This document shows positions 56,360-64,000 of a stretch of 64,000 nt of DNA, in pieces. The stretch is from Gemmatimonadaceae bacterium. Lineage in GTDB: Bacteria > Gemmatimonadota > Gemmatimonadetes > Gemmatimonadales > Gemmatimonadaceae. The DNA lies in contig JAHBVS010000001.1 in assembly GCA_019637445.1 (NCBI GenBank), positions 903,586 to 967,585 on the forward strand, written 5' to 3'. A program made the translations under genes and the position numbers. How positions within the stretch are numbered: position 1 is the first letter of the stretch; the number at the start of each line of letters is the position of its first letter. Under the pieces are notes generated by a model that worked only from the letters and a program-made list of their open reading frames with translations, was not told the origin of the DNA and did not search any database.

Positions 56360-57139
56360 GTGCTGCTGCTCGACCCTGAACGCCGCCCGGTCATCGCGCA
56401 CCGCGGCAACCGCGCCCACGCGCCCGAGAACACGCTCGTCGCCCTGACGCAGGCCGTGGCCTTGGGTGCGGACGCGGTGGAGTTCGACGTGCACCTCTCA
56501 CGCGACGGCGTGCCCGTGGTGATGCACGACGAGACGCTGGACCGCACCACCGATGCGAGCGGCCTCGTGCGGGAGCGGTGTGCCGCCGAACTCGCCGCCG
56601 TGGACGCCGGCGCCCGCTTCTCCGCTGACGGCGGCCAGAGCTTTCCCTACCGCGGACAGGGCATCCACGTGCCCACGCTCGAGGAGGCGGTCTCGGCGCT
56701 GCCGGCCGCGATGCCCTTCATCCTGGAGTTGAAGACGCTCGAGGTCGCAGCCCCAGCGCTGGACACCCTCGACCGACTCGGCGTGCTGGATCGCGTGCTG
56801 GTTGGCAGTTTCGTCGATGCGGCGCTGCTTCCGTTCCGTGACGTCGGCGTGCCCACCAGCCCCGGCGCCCGCACCCTCGGACGCGGCTACCTCGGTGCCC
56901 TGCTCGGCCGCCGCGGCGGCCGCGTGGCGCATCGCGCGCTGTGCATCCCCCGCTTCCACCGCGGCCTGCCGCTGCCGGTGGCCGGCTTCGCCGCGCAGAT
57001 GCGCGCCGTGGGCGGGCCCACGCACGTGTGGACCATCAACGAACCCGCCATCGCCTCGCGCCTCTGGGCGCGCGGCGTGAACGGCATCATCACGGACGAC
57101 CCTGCCACGATGCTTTCCCACCGCCAGGCGGCCGCGTGA
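56360..57139 (+). CDS. Glycerophosphodiester phosphodiesterase family protein
   Basis: 259 residues, TIM-barrel GDPD. Catalytic/metal elements are visible: PVIAHRGNRAHAPENTLVAL (HR and E/N), VEFDVHLSRDGVPVVMHDET (E-x-D and H-D), and FILELKTLE (E-x-K). It ends THVWTINEPAIASRLWARGV and IITDDP. Hydrolyses glycerophosphodiesters to glycerol 3-phosphate and alcohol; no signal peptide. GTG start at 56360. Its stop overlaps the ABC exporter start (GTGA), suggesting joint function in lipid turnover or export. Confidence 0.91.
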   Translation: MLLLDPERRPVIAHRGNRAHAPENTLVALTQAVALGADAVEFDVHLSRDGVPVVMHDETLDRTTDASGLVRERCAAELAAVDAGARFSADGGQSFPYRGQGIHVPTLEEAVSALPAAMPFILELKTLEVAAPALDTLDRLGVLDRVLVGSFVDAALLPFRDVGVPTSPGARTLGRGYLGALLGRRGGRVAHRALCIPRFHRGLPLPVAGFAAQMRAVGGPTHVWTINEPAIASRLWARGVNGIITDDPATMLSHRQAAA

Positions 57140-58968
57140 GCGCCCCCGCCAAGCCCGAGAAGAAGAAGACCAACTACTCCGCCGCCTGGATGGAGGCGCG
57201 GGTCCTGATGTGGCAGCACCGGCGCACGCTGGCCATTGGCCTCGTGCTGATGCTGGTCAATCGTCTCGCCGGTCTCGTGCTGCCAGGCAGCGTGAAGTGG
57301 ATCGTGGACGAGGTGCTGACCAACCGGAACCTCGAACTGCTGATGCCCATCGCCGTGGCGGCCGGTATCGCCACGCTGCTGCAGGCCTCGAGCTCCTTCG
57401 CGCTGTCGCAGGTGATCTCCGTGGCGGCGCAACGCGCCATCACCGAGCTCAGGCGCCGCGTGCAGGCGCGCGTGCTGCGGCTCCCCGTGAGCTTCTTCGA
57501 CGCGACGCAGAGCGGCATCCTGATCAGCCGCGTGATGAGCGATGCCGAAGGCATCCGCAACCTGATCGGCACGGGCATCGTGCAGTTGGTGGGTGGCATC
57601 GTCACCGCGATGCTCGCGCTGGGCTACCTGTTCTACCTGAACTGGGTGCTCACGACGGTCACACTGGTCTTCCTCGCCGTGTTCGGCATCGTGATGTCGG
57701 TGGCCTTCACCAAGCTGCGGCCGATCTTCCGCGAGCGGTCGAAGATCCAGGCCGAGGTCAGCGGCCGGCTGGGCCAGGCGATGGGCGGCGCGCGCGTGGT
57801 GAAGGTGTACACGGCGGAGAAGCGCGAGGAGATCGTGTTCACGCGCGGCGCGCACCGGCTCTTCCGCAACATCGCCAGTACCATCACCGGCACCAGCGCG
57901 ATCGCCGCGGTATCCACCGTGATCATCGGCGCGGTGGGCATCCTGATCTTCACCGTCGGCGGCCGCGCCGTGCTCGCCGGCACGATGACGCTCGGCGACC
58001 TCATCTCGTACATCTTCTTCGTCGGCTTGGTGAGCTTCCCCGTCGTGCAGATGGCCAGCATCGGCACACAGATCACGGAGGCCTTCGCGGGGCTGGACCG
58101 CATCCACGAGATCTTCGAGACGCCCACCGAGGACGATCACGACCTCGAGCGCGAGGAAATGCGCCAGCCCGACGGCGACGTGGCCTTCGACCACGTGTGG
58201 TTCGAGTACCGGCCGGGCATCCCCGTGCTCCGCGATGTGAGCTTCACCGCGCCGGCGGGCTCCACCACGGCGCTGGTCGGCTCCAGCGGCTCGGGCAAGA
58301 GCACGCTGATCTCGCTCATCCTCGCCTTCAACCGCCCGCAGAAGGGGCACATCAGCATCGGCGGGCAGGACTTGGGCGCGCTGCGCCTGCGCGACTACCG
58401 CAGCACGCTGGGCGTCGTGTTGCAGGACAACTTCCTCTTCGATGGCACCGTCGCTGAGAACATCGCGTTCTCGCGGCCGGGGGCGACCCGCGAGGAGATT
58501 CTGGAGGCCGCGCGCATCGCGCATTGCGATGAGTTCGTGCGCGGCTTCCCCGACGGGTACGAGACAATCGTCGGCGAGCGCGGCGTGAAGCTCTCGGGCG
58601 GCCAGCGCCAGCGCGTGGCCATTGCGCGGGCAATCCTCGCGGACCCGTTGATCCTTATCCTCGACGAGGCTACCTCAAGCCTGGACAGCGAGAGCGAAGC
58701 GGAGATCCGTGAGGCCCTGAAGCGGCTGCGCGCGGGCCGCACGACCTTCGTGATCGCCCACCGGCTGTCCACGATCCGCAGCGCCGACCAGATCCTCGTG
58801 CTCGAACAGGGCGAGATCGTCGAGCGCGGCACGCACCGCCAGCTGATGGCGATGGCCGGACGCTACAAGGTCCTGCACGACACGCAGCACGCGGTCGAGC
58901 AGGACCTGTTCATCAACCCCGGCGAGGAGATGCTGCCGGCGGAGACGCGGGGCGAGACGAAGCTGTAG
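57136..58968 (+). CDS. ABC exporter, fused permease-ATPase (MsbA/lipid exporter-like)
   Basis: 610 residues. Six-TM type IV exporter domain (about 25-325; loop RRRVQARVLRLPVSFFDATQ, then SGILISRVMSDAEGIRNLIG). The nucleotide-binding domain has A-loop FEYRPG, Walker A GSSGSGKSTLISLI, Q-loop VLQDNFLFDGTVAENIAF, signature LSGGQRQRVAIARAIL, Walker B LILILDEATSSLD and switch His (IAHRLSTI). Functions as a homodimer, probably flipping lipid or lipopolysaccharide precursors. GTG start overlaps the GDPD gene. Confidence 0.93.
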   Translation: MSAPAKPEKKKTNYSAAWMEARVLMWQHRRTLAIGLVLMLVNRLAGLVLPGSVKWIVDEVLTNRNLELLMPIAVAAGIATLLQASSSFALSQVISVAAQRAITELRRRVQARVLRLPVSFFDATQSGILISRVMSDAEGIRNLIGTGIVQLVGGIVTAMLALGYLFYLNWVLTTVTLVFLAVFGIVMSVAFTKLRPIFRERSKIQAEVSGRLGQAMGGARVVKVYTAEKREEIVFTRGAHRLFRNIASTITGTSAIAAVSTVIIGAVGILIFTVGGRAVLAGTMTLGDLISYIFFVGLVSFPVVQMASIGTQITEAFAGLDRIHEIFETPTEDDHDLEREEMRQPDGDVAFDHVWFEYRPGIPVLRDVSFTAPAGSTTALVGSSGSGKSTLISLILAFNRPQKGHISIGGQDLGALRLRDYRSTLGVVLQDNFLFDGTVAENIAFSRPGATREEILEAARIAHCDEFVRGFPDGYETIVGERGVKLSGGQRQRVAIARAILADPLILILDEATSSLDSESEAEIREALKRLRAGRTTFVIAHRLSTIRSADQILVLEQGEIVERGTHRQLMAMAGRYKVLHDTQHAVEQDLFINPGEEMLPAETRGETKL

Positions 58969-58978
58969 GCGCTGCGCC

Positions 58979-59392
58979 TTACGGCAGCCGGCGGCCGCTC
59001 ACCTTCGAGCCGTCACCGGGCATCGACCAGTCGCCGCTGAAGGTGTCGCCCTCAAAGACGATGTCGAAGCTTGCCGCGTCGCCCGTCGGCGCGGTGACCG
59101 AGACCTTCATCCGGTTTCCCGTCAGCGTCGCCTTGTTGATGTTCATCGGCGGGAACATCTGGCTGCTCACCACGCCGCCGTACTCGGCACCGCTGATCTG
59201 GCGCAGCTCCATCACGAAATCGAAGGGCTGGCCCTGGGCGGTGAGCGCGACGGACCAGCGGCCCGCGGGGTTCACGGCCGGCATCGCCGCGGCCGGCGTG
59301 GCCATCGGCGCCGGTGCGGCGGGTGCGGTCGAGGACTTGGCGCAGGCGCCAAGCGCCACGAGTGCGGCGAGGGCGAGGGCGGAACGGGTCAT
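58979..59392 (-). CDS. Small lipoprotein of unknown function
   Basis: 137 residues. Lipoprotein signal MTRSALALAALVALGAC with the acylated Cys at the lipobox, then an Ala/Pro-rich linker, then a beta-rich domain (GRWSVALTAQGQPFDFVMEL, SFDIVFEGDTFSGDWSM). Probably periplasmic. No family assigned. The ATG at 59392 is chosen because the signal peptide starts there; an in-frame start at 59569 adds an Arg-rich stretch without homology. Confidence 0.75.
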   Translation of the reverse strand: MTRSALALAALVALGACAKSSTAPAAPAPMATPAAAMPAVNPAGRWSVALTAQGQPFDFVMELRQISGAEYGGVVSSQMFPPMNINKATLTGNRMKVSVTAPTGDAASFDIVFEGDTFSGDWSMPGDGSKVSGRRLP

Positions 59393-59535
59393 GCGGGAGA
59401 CTCCGGCGAGGGTTGAAGACCGCGGCACCGAGTAGCGGCGGCGACGGGGATAGGATACCGCCGCGGGCGCGGGGCTGCCACTGGCGTGAGCGATGCGACG
59501 CCCGCGCGCACGAGACGAACCCGGCGTCTGCGCCG

Positions 59536-61026
59536 CTACTCCGCGGGCACCGTCCGTCCGTCGGCCCACAGCCGCAACTGCGTGATCTTCTCGATCATCG
59601 TGCCCGACAGCGGGTTCGTGGTCCGGATCTCACTAAGCAGAACATCTGTGCTCAGCGTCCCCTGGTCGGCGAACACGGCATAGAGGCCATCGACCACGGC
59701 CTGCTCCAACTCCGCGCCACTGAAGCCGTCGCTGGCGCCGGCAAGCGAGACGAGATCGTACTTGGCCGGATCCTGCCCGCGCTTCTGCAGGTGGATGCGC
59801 AGGATCTCCTGGCGCGCCGCCGCCGTCGGCAGGTCCACGAAAAAGACCTCGTCGAAGCGTCCCTTGCGGATGAACTCCGGCGGCAGCGCCGCGATGTCGT
59901 TGGACGTCGCCGCCACGAACACGTCGCCTTTCCGCTCCTGCAGCCAGTTGAGGAAGGTGCCAAAGACGCGGCGTGACACGCCGCCGTCGGCATCGCTGCC
60001 GGTCGAGGCAAAGGCCTTCTCCAACTCGTCGATCCACAGCACCACCGGCGCCATCCGCTCGGCCGTCTGCATGGCCCGCTTGAAGTTCTTCTCGCTGTCG
60101 CCGATGTACTTGTCGTAGAGATTCGCGGGGTCGAGCTTGAGCAGCGGCAGGCCCCACTCGGCGGCAATGGCCTTGGCACAGAGCGACTTGCCGCAGCCTG
60201 GCACGCCGAGCAGCAGCACGCCACGCGGGAAGCCGAGGCCGAACTGCACCGCACGCTGCGGATCGTGCACGACGGCGCGCCGCCGGGCCAGCCACTGCTT
60301 GAGGCCGCTGAGGCCCGCCACCTCGCCCAGGCTCGCGTCGGCGGGCCAGTACTCCAGCAGGCCGTCCTGCTGCACGACCTGTCGCTTGGCGGCCGCCACG
60401 CGCTGCACGTCGTCGCCGCGCAACGCGCCGTCCTCGATGATCAGCCGTGTCACGACCTTCTCGGCCTCGGTGAGCGTGAGGCCCACCAGGTTGTTCACCA
60501 GCCGGGAACGCTCCTCGGGCGTGATCTCCAGCTTCACCGGCATCCGCAGGGACTGCTCGCGGATGATGCGCTCCAGCAACTGCCGATGTTCGTTGTAGCC
60601 CGGCACGGGCAGCGTGAGCGTCACGGCGTGCGGCCGCAATGCATCGGGCAGGTGGATGTCGTGGCCGCTGATCACCAGTGCACCGCGTCGCACGCCAAAC
60701 TGCGCGACGGCGTCGAGCACGTGGCTGATCACAACCGGATCCTCGAGGTGCGCGCCGAGCCCGCGGAAGTGGTAGACGCCCGCGCCTTCGTCGAGAATGC
60801 GCGCCAGCCCCGCAGCGGGCTCCGCCGTGCGTTCGATGAACGGATCGCCGGGCTGGCTGCCGCGTCGCAGGCCACGTGAGCGGCTCCACGAGAAGTACGG
60901 CAATGACAGCCGCGTGGCGATCAAGGCCAGCAGCTCGTCGGCCCGCACCGGCTCCGGTGTTTCCAGCAACACCAGCGCGTACTTGGAGCGGACCAGCAGT
61001 TCGAGTTCGTCGGTCGTATCTTTCAC
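59536..61026 (-). CDS. AAA+ ATPase, Ycf46-like
   Basis: 496 residues. The N-terminal half (about 1-230) is a degenerate or accessory AAA-related region, as in Ycf46 proteins. The C-terminal AAA module has Walker A GVLLLGVPGCGKSLCAKAIA, the pore-loop-like segment LYDKYIGDSEKNFKRAMQTA, Walker B VLWIDELEKAF, sensor 1 FVAATSNDIAALPPEFIRKG and the Arg finger region RKGRFDEVFFVDLP. Likely a remodelling or unfoldase-type ATPase; relatives are poorly characterised. GTG start at 61026, only 3 bp from the divergent MFS start. Confidence 0.88.
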   Translation of the reverse strand: MKDTTDELELLVRSKYALVLLETPEPVRADELLALIATRLSLPYFSWSRSRGLRRGSQPGDPFIERTAEPAAGLARILDEGAGVYHFRGLGAHLEDPVVISHVLDAVAQFGVRRGALVISGHDIHLPDALRPHAVTLTLPVPGYNEHRQLLERIIREQSLRMPVKLEITPEERSRLVNNLVGLTLTEAEKVVTRLIIEDGALRGDDVQRVAAAKRQVVQQDGLLEYWPADASLGEVAGLSGLKQWLARRRAVVHDPQRAVQFGLGFPRGVLLLGVPGCGKSLCAKAIAAEWGLPLLKLDPANLYDKYIGDSEKNFKRAMQTAERMAPVVLWIDELEKAFASTGSDADGGVSRRVFGTFLNWLQERKGDVFVAATSNDIAALPPEFIRKGRFDEVFFVDLPTAAARQEILRIHLQKRGQDPAKYDLVSLAGASDGFSGAELEQAVVDGLYAVFADQGTLSTDVLLSEIRTTNPLSGTMIEKITQLRLWADGRTVPAE

Positions 61027-61029
61027 GCG

Positions 61030-62331
61030 ATGTCTCGTGCCGCGGGTGATGCGCGTCAAGCTACCGTCGCGACCGAACCGGCGCATCCGGACACGGGGCG
61101 CGCGTGGCGGATGCTTGCCCTGGTCTCGGTGGCCGAACTGCTGGGGATGTCGCTGTGGTTTGCCGGCTCCGCCGCCGCGCCGCAGCTCACGCTGCGCTGG
61201 TCACTCACGCCGAGCGAGGTCGGTGGGCTCGCGACGGCGGTGCAGCTGGGCTTCGTGCTCGGCACGGCCATCTCGGCGCTGCTCAATCTGGCCGACATCA
61301 TTCCGGCGCGCCGCCTGTTTGCCACGACTGCCGTACTCGGCGCGGGGGCGAATCTGCTGCTTCTCGCGGCGCCGAGTTACGGCTGGGCCTTAGCCGGCCG
61401 CGCGCTCACAGGCTGCTTCCTCGCGGGCGTGTACCCACCGGCGATGAAGATGGCGTCCACCTGGTTCCGTGCGCGCCGCGGACTCGCGGTGGGCACAGTG
61501 GTCGGTGCGCTCACGGTGGGAAAGGCATCGCCGTATCTGTGGCAGGCTGTTCCAGACGCTACGCTCTCGTTGATCGTGATCGCGGCCTCGCTGTCGGCCC
61601 TGCTCGCCGCTGCGCTCATTCTTGCGGCCTGGGAGGACGGACCGCTGGCCTTCCCCGCCCGCCCGTTCTCGTGGGGGCTGGTGGCGGAGGTGGTCCGCGC
61701 GCCGCGATGGCGGCAGGCCACCGGCGGCTATCTCGGGCACATGGCGGAGCTCTACAGCTACTGGACCTGGATACCCGTGTTCATCGCGGCAAGCGCCGTC
61801 GCTGCCGCCGGCAACGAGAATGCCGCGAAGGCACCGTGGGTTGGTGTGCTCGCCTTTGCGACGATCGCCGTCGGCGGCATCGGCTGCATCTGGGGCGGAC
61901 TCACCGCGGATCGCATCGGTCGCGCGCGGCTGGCGGCTCTGGCGATGGCGGTGAGCGGGGCCTGCGCTTTGCTCATCGGCCTGAGCTTCGGACGTTCGCC
62001 GTGGTTGCTGGCGCCGCTCGCCTTGGTGTGGGGCGCGTTTGTCATCGCCGACTCCGCACAGTTCTCCGTGCTGGTCACCGAGTCGGTGCCGGCGCACGCG
62101 GTGGGCACGGCGCTGACCGTACAGGTCTGCCTCGGCTTCCTGTTGACGACGCTGACCATCCAGGCGATTCCGCCGTTGGTGGCGCGCGTCGGATGGAGCT
62201 GGGCCTTTGCGATGCTTGCGATCGGTCCGGCCATCGGCATCCTTGCCCTGCGGCCGCTGATGGCCGTGGAGCGCGCGGCGCGCGGCCCGGGCGCCGGCCT
62301 CTCCGCCCAAGGCCCCGCTCCCGGCCGATGA
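61030..62331 (+). CDS. MFS transporter (CynX/NarK-like branch)
   Basis: 433 residues with 12 predicted membrane helices. TM1 begins at MLALVSVAELLGMSLWFAGS. The loop 2-3 region carries LADIIPARRLFATTAV, and TM5 carries GRALTGCFLAGVYPPAMKMA and RARRGLAVGTVVGALTVGKA. The loop between helices 8 and 9 has GGLTADRIGRARLAALAM. Substrate is unknown. The ATG at 61030 leaves 27 residues before TM1 and almost no promoter space; the ATG at 61111 would start at TM1 and is a serious alternative. Confidence 0.82.
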   Translation: MSRAAGDARQATVATEPAHPDTGRAWRMLALVSVAELLGMSLWFAGSAAAPQLTLRWSLTPSEVGGLATAVQLGFVLGTAISALLNLADIIPARRLFATTAVLGAGANLLLLAAPSYGWALAGRALTGCFLAGVYPPAMKMASTWFRARRGLAVGTVVGALTVGKASPYLWQAVPDATLSLIVIAASLSALLAAALILAAWEDGPLAFPARPFSWGLVAEVVRAPRWRQATGGYLGHMAELYSYWTWIPVFIAASAVAAAGNENAAKAPWVGVLAFATIAVGGIGCIWGGLTADRIGRARLAALAMAVSGACALLIGLSFGRSPWLLAPLALVWGAFVIADSAQFSVLVTESVPAHAVGTALTVQVCLGFLLTTLTIQAIPPLVARVGWSWAFAMLAIGPAIGILALRPLMAVERAARGPGAGLSAQGPAPGR

Positions 62332-63146
62332 GCAGCGTTGCCGAGTTCCTGCGTGGCTTCGAGACGGGCCGTGAGCGTGCCGAGTTCTATCGCGGCTGGC
62401 GCGCCGGGGTGTCCGCCGGACTGGCGCATCCAACCATCCTGTCCACCGTCGGTGCCTCGAGCGGCTCGACGCGCGACCTGCGGGCGCACCTGCTTGACGG
62501 TACGAACCAGGGCCGCGACATCGCTTCGCTCGTGAAGTCCGGCCGACACTTGCTCGAGCCGTTTGAGTCGGCGCTGCTCACGCTCGGCGAGGAGAGCGGC
62601 CAGCTCGACTTCATCCTCGGACAGCTCGCCGACTTCCATATGCGGCAGTACAAGCTGGTGCTCGCGGTGCGGAAGCAACTCTCGTATCCGATGTTCGTGT
62701 CGTTGGTGGCCGCCGTGTTGCTGCCACTCCCGCTGGTCTTCGCCGGACAGGTCGCGGCCTACTTCGTCGCCGCGGGCCATGGACTCGCCTCGTGGTTTTT
62801 TGTCGGGGGCAGCATCTTCGCGGCGCTCGCGCGCAGCTACCAGCGCCGCCCGGCCTTCGTGCGTGCACGCTTCGCCCGCTCGCTGACCCTGTCCATCTCC
62901 TCAGGGCTCCCCATCGGGCGCTCGGCGCTGTTGGCGGCCGAGGCCAGCGGCGATCCGGCCCTCGTCGCCCACGTCCGACGCATTGGGGAGCGCACGCTGG
63001 TTTCCCAGCCGCTCACCACGTCGCTGGCTGGCGCCCCGCACATGACGGCGGAGCTGCAAAGCGCGCTGATCGTGGCCGAACAGACCGGTGACTTCGCCAC
63101 GACGCTGGGCCGCCTGGCCGACCTGTACGAGGACGGCTTCCGCTAG
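62328..63146 (+). CDS. T2SS/T4P inner-membrane platform (GspF/PilC)-like protein, short form
   Basis: 272 residues. The first T2SSF domain is recognisable: helical bundle FLRGFETGRERAEFYRGWRA, LLTLGEESGQLDFILGQLAD, then a TM pair near residues 120-165. A second T2SSF helical bundle follows (SLTLSISSGLPIGRSALLAA, LIVAEQTGDFATTLGRLADL). It stops before the final TM helix that normally ends GspF/PilC (about 400 residues). ATGA overlap with the MFS gene. No other secretion genes are adjacent. Confidence 0.75.
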   Translation: MSSVAEFLRGFETGRERAEFYRGWRAGVSAGLAHPTILSTVGASSGSTRDLRAHLLDGTNQGRDIASLVKSGRHLLEPFESALLTLGEESGQLDFILGQLADFHMRQYKLVLAVRKQLSYPMFVSLVAAVLLPLPLVFAGQVAAYFVAAGHGLASWFFVGGSIFAALARSYQRRPAFVRARFARSLTLSISSGLPIGRSALLAAEASGDPALVAHVRRIGERTLVSQPLTTSLAGAPHMTAELQSALIVAEQTGDFATTLGRLADLYEDGFR

Positions 63147-63155
63147 ATTCCGGCC

Positions 63156-64000
63156 GTGCCACGAGAGACGAAGTTCTCCCCAGCCCTCGGCGCGATTGCG
63201 CTGGCGACGTTCCTGACGCTGGTGCCGATCACCCTGCTGGTGCCGGGGCTCACCGAGCTCGTGGTGGACCAACACGGGGGTTCGCGCTTCCAGGCGCATC
63301 TGTTCGTCTCGCTGAACCAGCTGACGGGAATCTTCGCGGTGCCCGTGGCCCTGGCCCTGCATCGCCGCTGGCCGGAGACGCGGTGGTGGATGATCGGGTT
63401 GCTGCTGCTCGACGCCGTCTCGTTCCTGGGCATGCGCAATGCGTCATCCCTCGGCGTGCTCTACGCCTGGCGCGCGCTGGACGGCATCGCGCACCTCCCG
63501 GCAGTGACGTTCCTGATGATCTCCGCCAACCGTGTCGGCGGCGCGCGACGCGGGGCGTCGCTGGGCATCGTGGCCAGTGCGCTGATGGTAGGCGTGGGCG
63601 TGGGTGCGCCGCTGGGCGGCGTGCTGATCGACCGCAGTCCGCTCTCGGTGTACAGCGTGGGTGCCGGACTACTGGTGGTTGCGGCGCTCGCATCTGCGAT
63701 GGTGCCCGAGCACGCGACGCCGGCGCGCGATTCGCACGCGCGCTATGCCTGGGATCGCAAGTCGCTGGCAAGCTGGATGCCGCTGGCGTATGGCTTCGCG
63801 GACCGATTCCTGATCGGCGTGTTCGTCTCGAGCTTCACGCTATTCCTGAGCGAGGTGCACGGCGTGGACGCGGCCGCGCGCGGGATGTTGATGTCGCTCT
63901 TCCTGCTGCCCTTCGCCCTGCTCTGCTGGCCCGCGGGCCGCTACGCCGACCGGGTGGGCTGGTACGGGCCGTTGATCTTCGCCAACATCACGTTCGGAAT
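63156..64000 (+). CDS. MFS transporter (3' end cut by window)
   Basis: GTG start at 63156, 9 nt after the T2SSF-like gene; frame open to the window end (281 codons visible). About eight hydrophobic helices are present so far: TM1 GAIALATFLTLVPITLLVPG, TM4 region YAWRALDGIAHLPAVTFLMI, then GASLGIVASALMVGVGVGAP typical of MFS drug or sugar exporters, and SWMPLAYGFADRFLIGVFVS. Substrate unknown. Confidence 0.82.
   Translation, partial: MPRETKFSPALGAIALATFLTLVPITLLVPGLTELVVDQHGGSRFQAHLFVSLNQLTGIFAVPVALALHRRWPETRWWMIGLLLLDAVSFLGMRNASSLGVLYAWRALDGIAHLPAVTFLMISANRVGGARRGASLGIVASALMVGVGVGAPLGGVLIDRSPLSVYSVGAGLLVVAALASAMVPEHATPARDSHARYAWDRKSLASWMPLAYGFADRFLIGVFVSSFTLFLSEVHGVDAAARGMLMSLFLLPFALLCWPAGRYADRVGWYGPLIFANITFG

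Noticed and set aside
53303-56494. 1063-codon minus-strand open frame opposite the second TonB receptor
   Set aside because: Composition shadow of a strongly supported plus-strand gene; no signal peptide, domain or ribosome-binding site.

Overview
This is 64 kb of a GC-rich (roughly 68-70% by eye), gene-dense, Gram-negative-type bacterial chromosome. TonB-dependent receptors with N-terminal carboxypeptidase-regulatory-like domains, TolC/RND efflux, lipoproteins, a kinase-TM-TPR Ser/Thr kinase, frequent GTG starts and dense stop/start overlaps suggest Gemmatimonadota. That assignment is inference from gene style; no rRNA or tRNA is visible to confirm it. No phage, insertion sequence or CRISPR array was found.

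Layout. 1-9.1 kb: an OmpA/Oar-like TonB receptor (end cut by the window), an APC permease, heme O synthase ctaB with a small membrane partner, an M24 peptidase, a flavin reductase and a DUF1707 protein. 9.1-12.9 kb: a minus-strand block ppa-ccmD-ccmC-ccmB-ccmA-STAS, led by a GEMM-I class cyclic-dinucleotide riboswitch whose ligand-selecting base is A rather than G. 12.9-19.8 kb: acetyl-CoA synthetase, a DsbA-like thiol oxidoreductase between two copies of a roughly 190-bp inverted-repeat (MITE-like) element, a cyclic-nucleotide-binding protein, an M28 peptidase and a DUF2461 protein. 19.8-25.2 kb: a minus-strand operon TPR - ABC ATPase - ABC permease - M16 peptidase. 25.3-35.9 kb: pseudouridine-5'-phosphate glycosidase, a kynureninase-like PLP enzyme, then a heavy-metal RND efflux operon (response regulator, histidine kinase, half-length asparaginase, TolC, adaptor, CusA/CzcA pump). 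35.9-40.8 kb: a patatin-ferredoxin fusion, aconitase A and a diacylglycerol-kinase-like lipid kinase. 40.9-53.3 kb: two LuxR-type regulators, an exported peroxiredoxin with an in-frame TGA exactly at the peroxidatic position (selenoprotein with a SECIS-like hairpin), glycerate kinase, agmatine-to-putrescine genes aguB/aguA, a large Ser/Thr kinase, a periplasmic binding protein coupled to a chemoreceptor, and queC/queE. 53.3-64 kb: a second TonB receptor, a glycerophosphodiesterase, an MsbA-like ABC exporter, a lipoprotein, a Ycf46-like AAA ATPase, and MFS - T2SS-F-like - MFS (the last cut by the window end).

Most notable are (1) the selenocysteine peroxiredoxin at 42004-42570, which a standard gene finder would split in two, and (2) the A20-type GEMM riboswitch at 12456-12540 in front of a STAS gene and the cytochrome c maturation genes. 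The second recalls the Geobacter cyclic-AMP-GMP riboswitches that control cytochrome-related genes.
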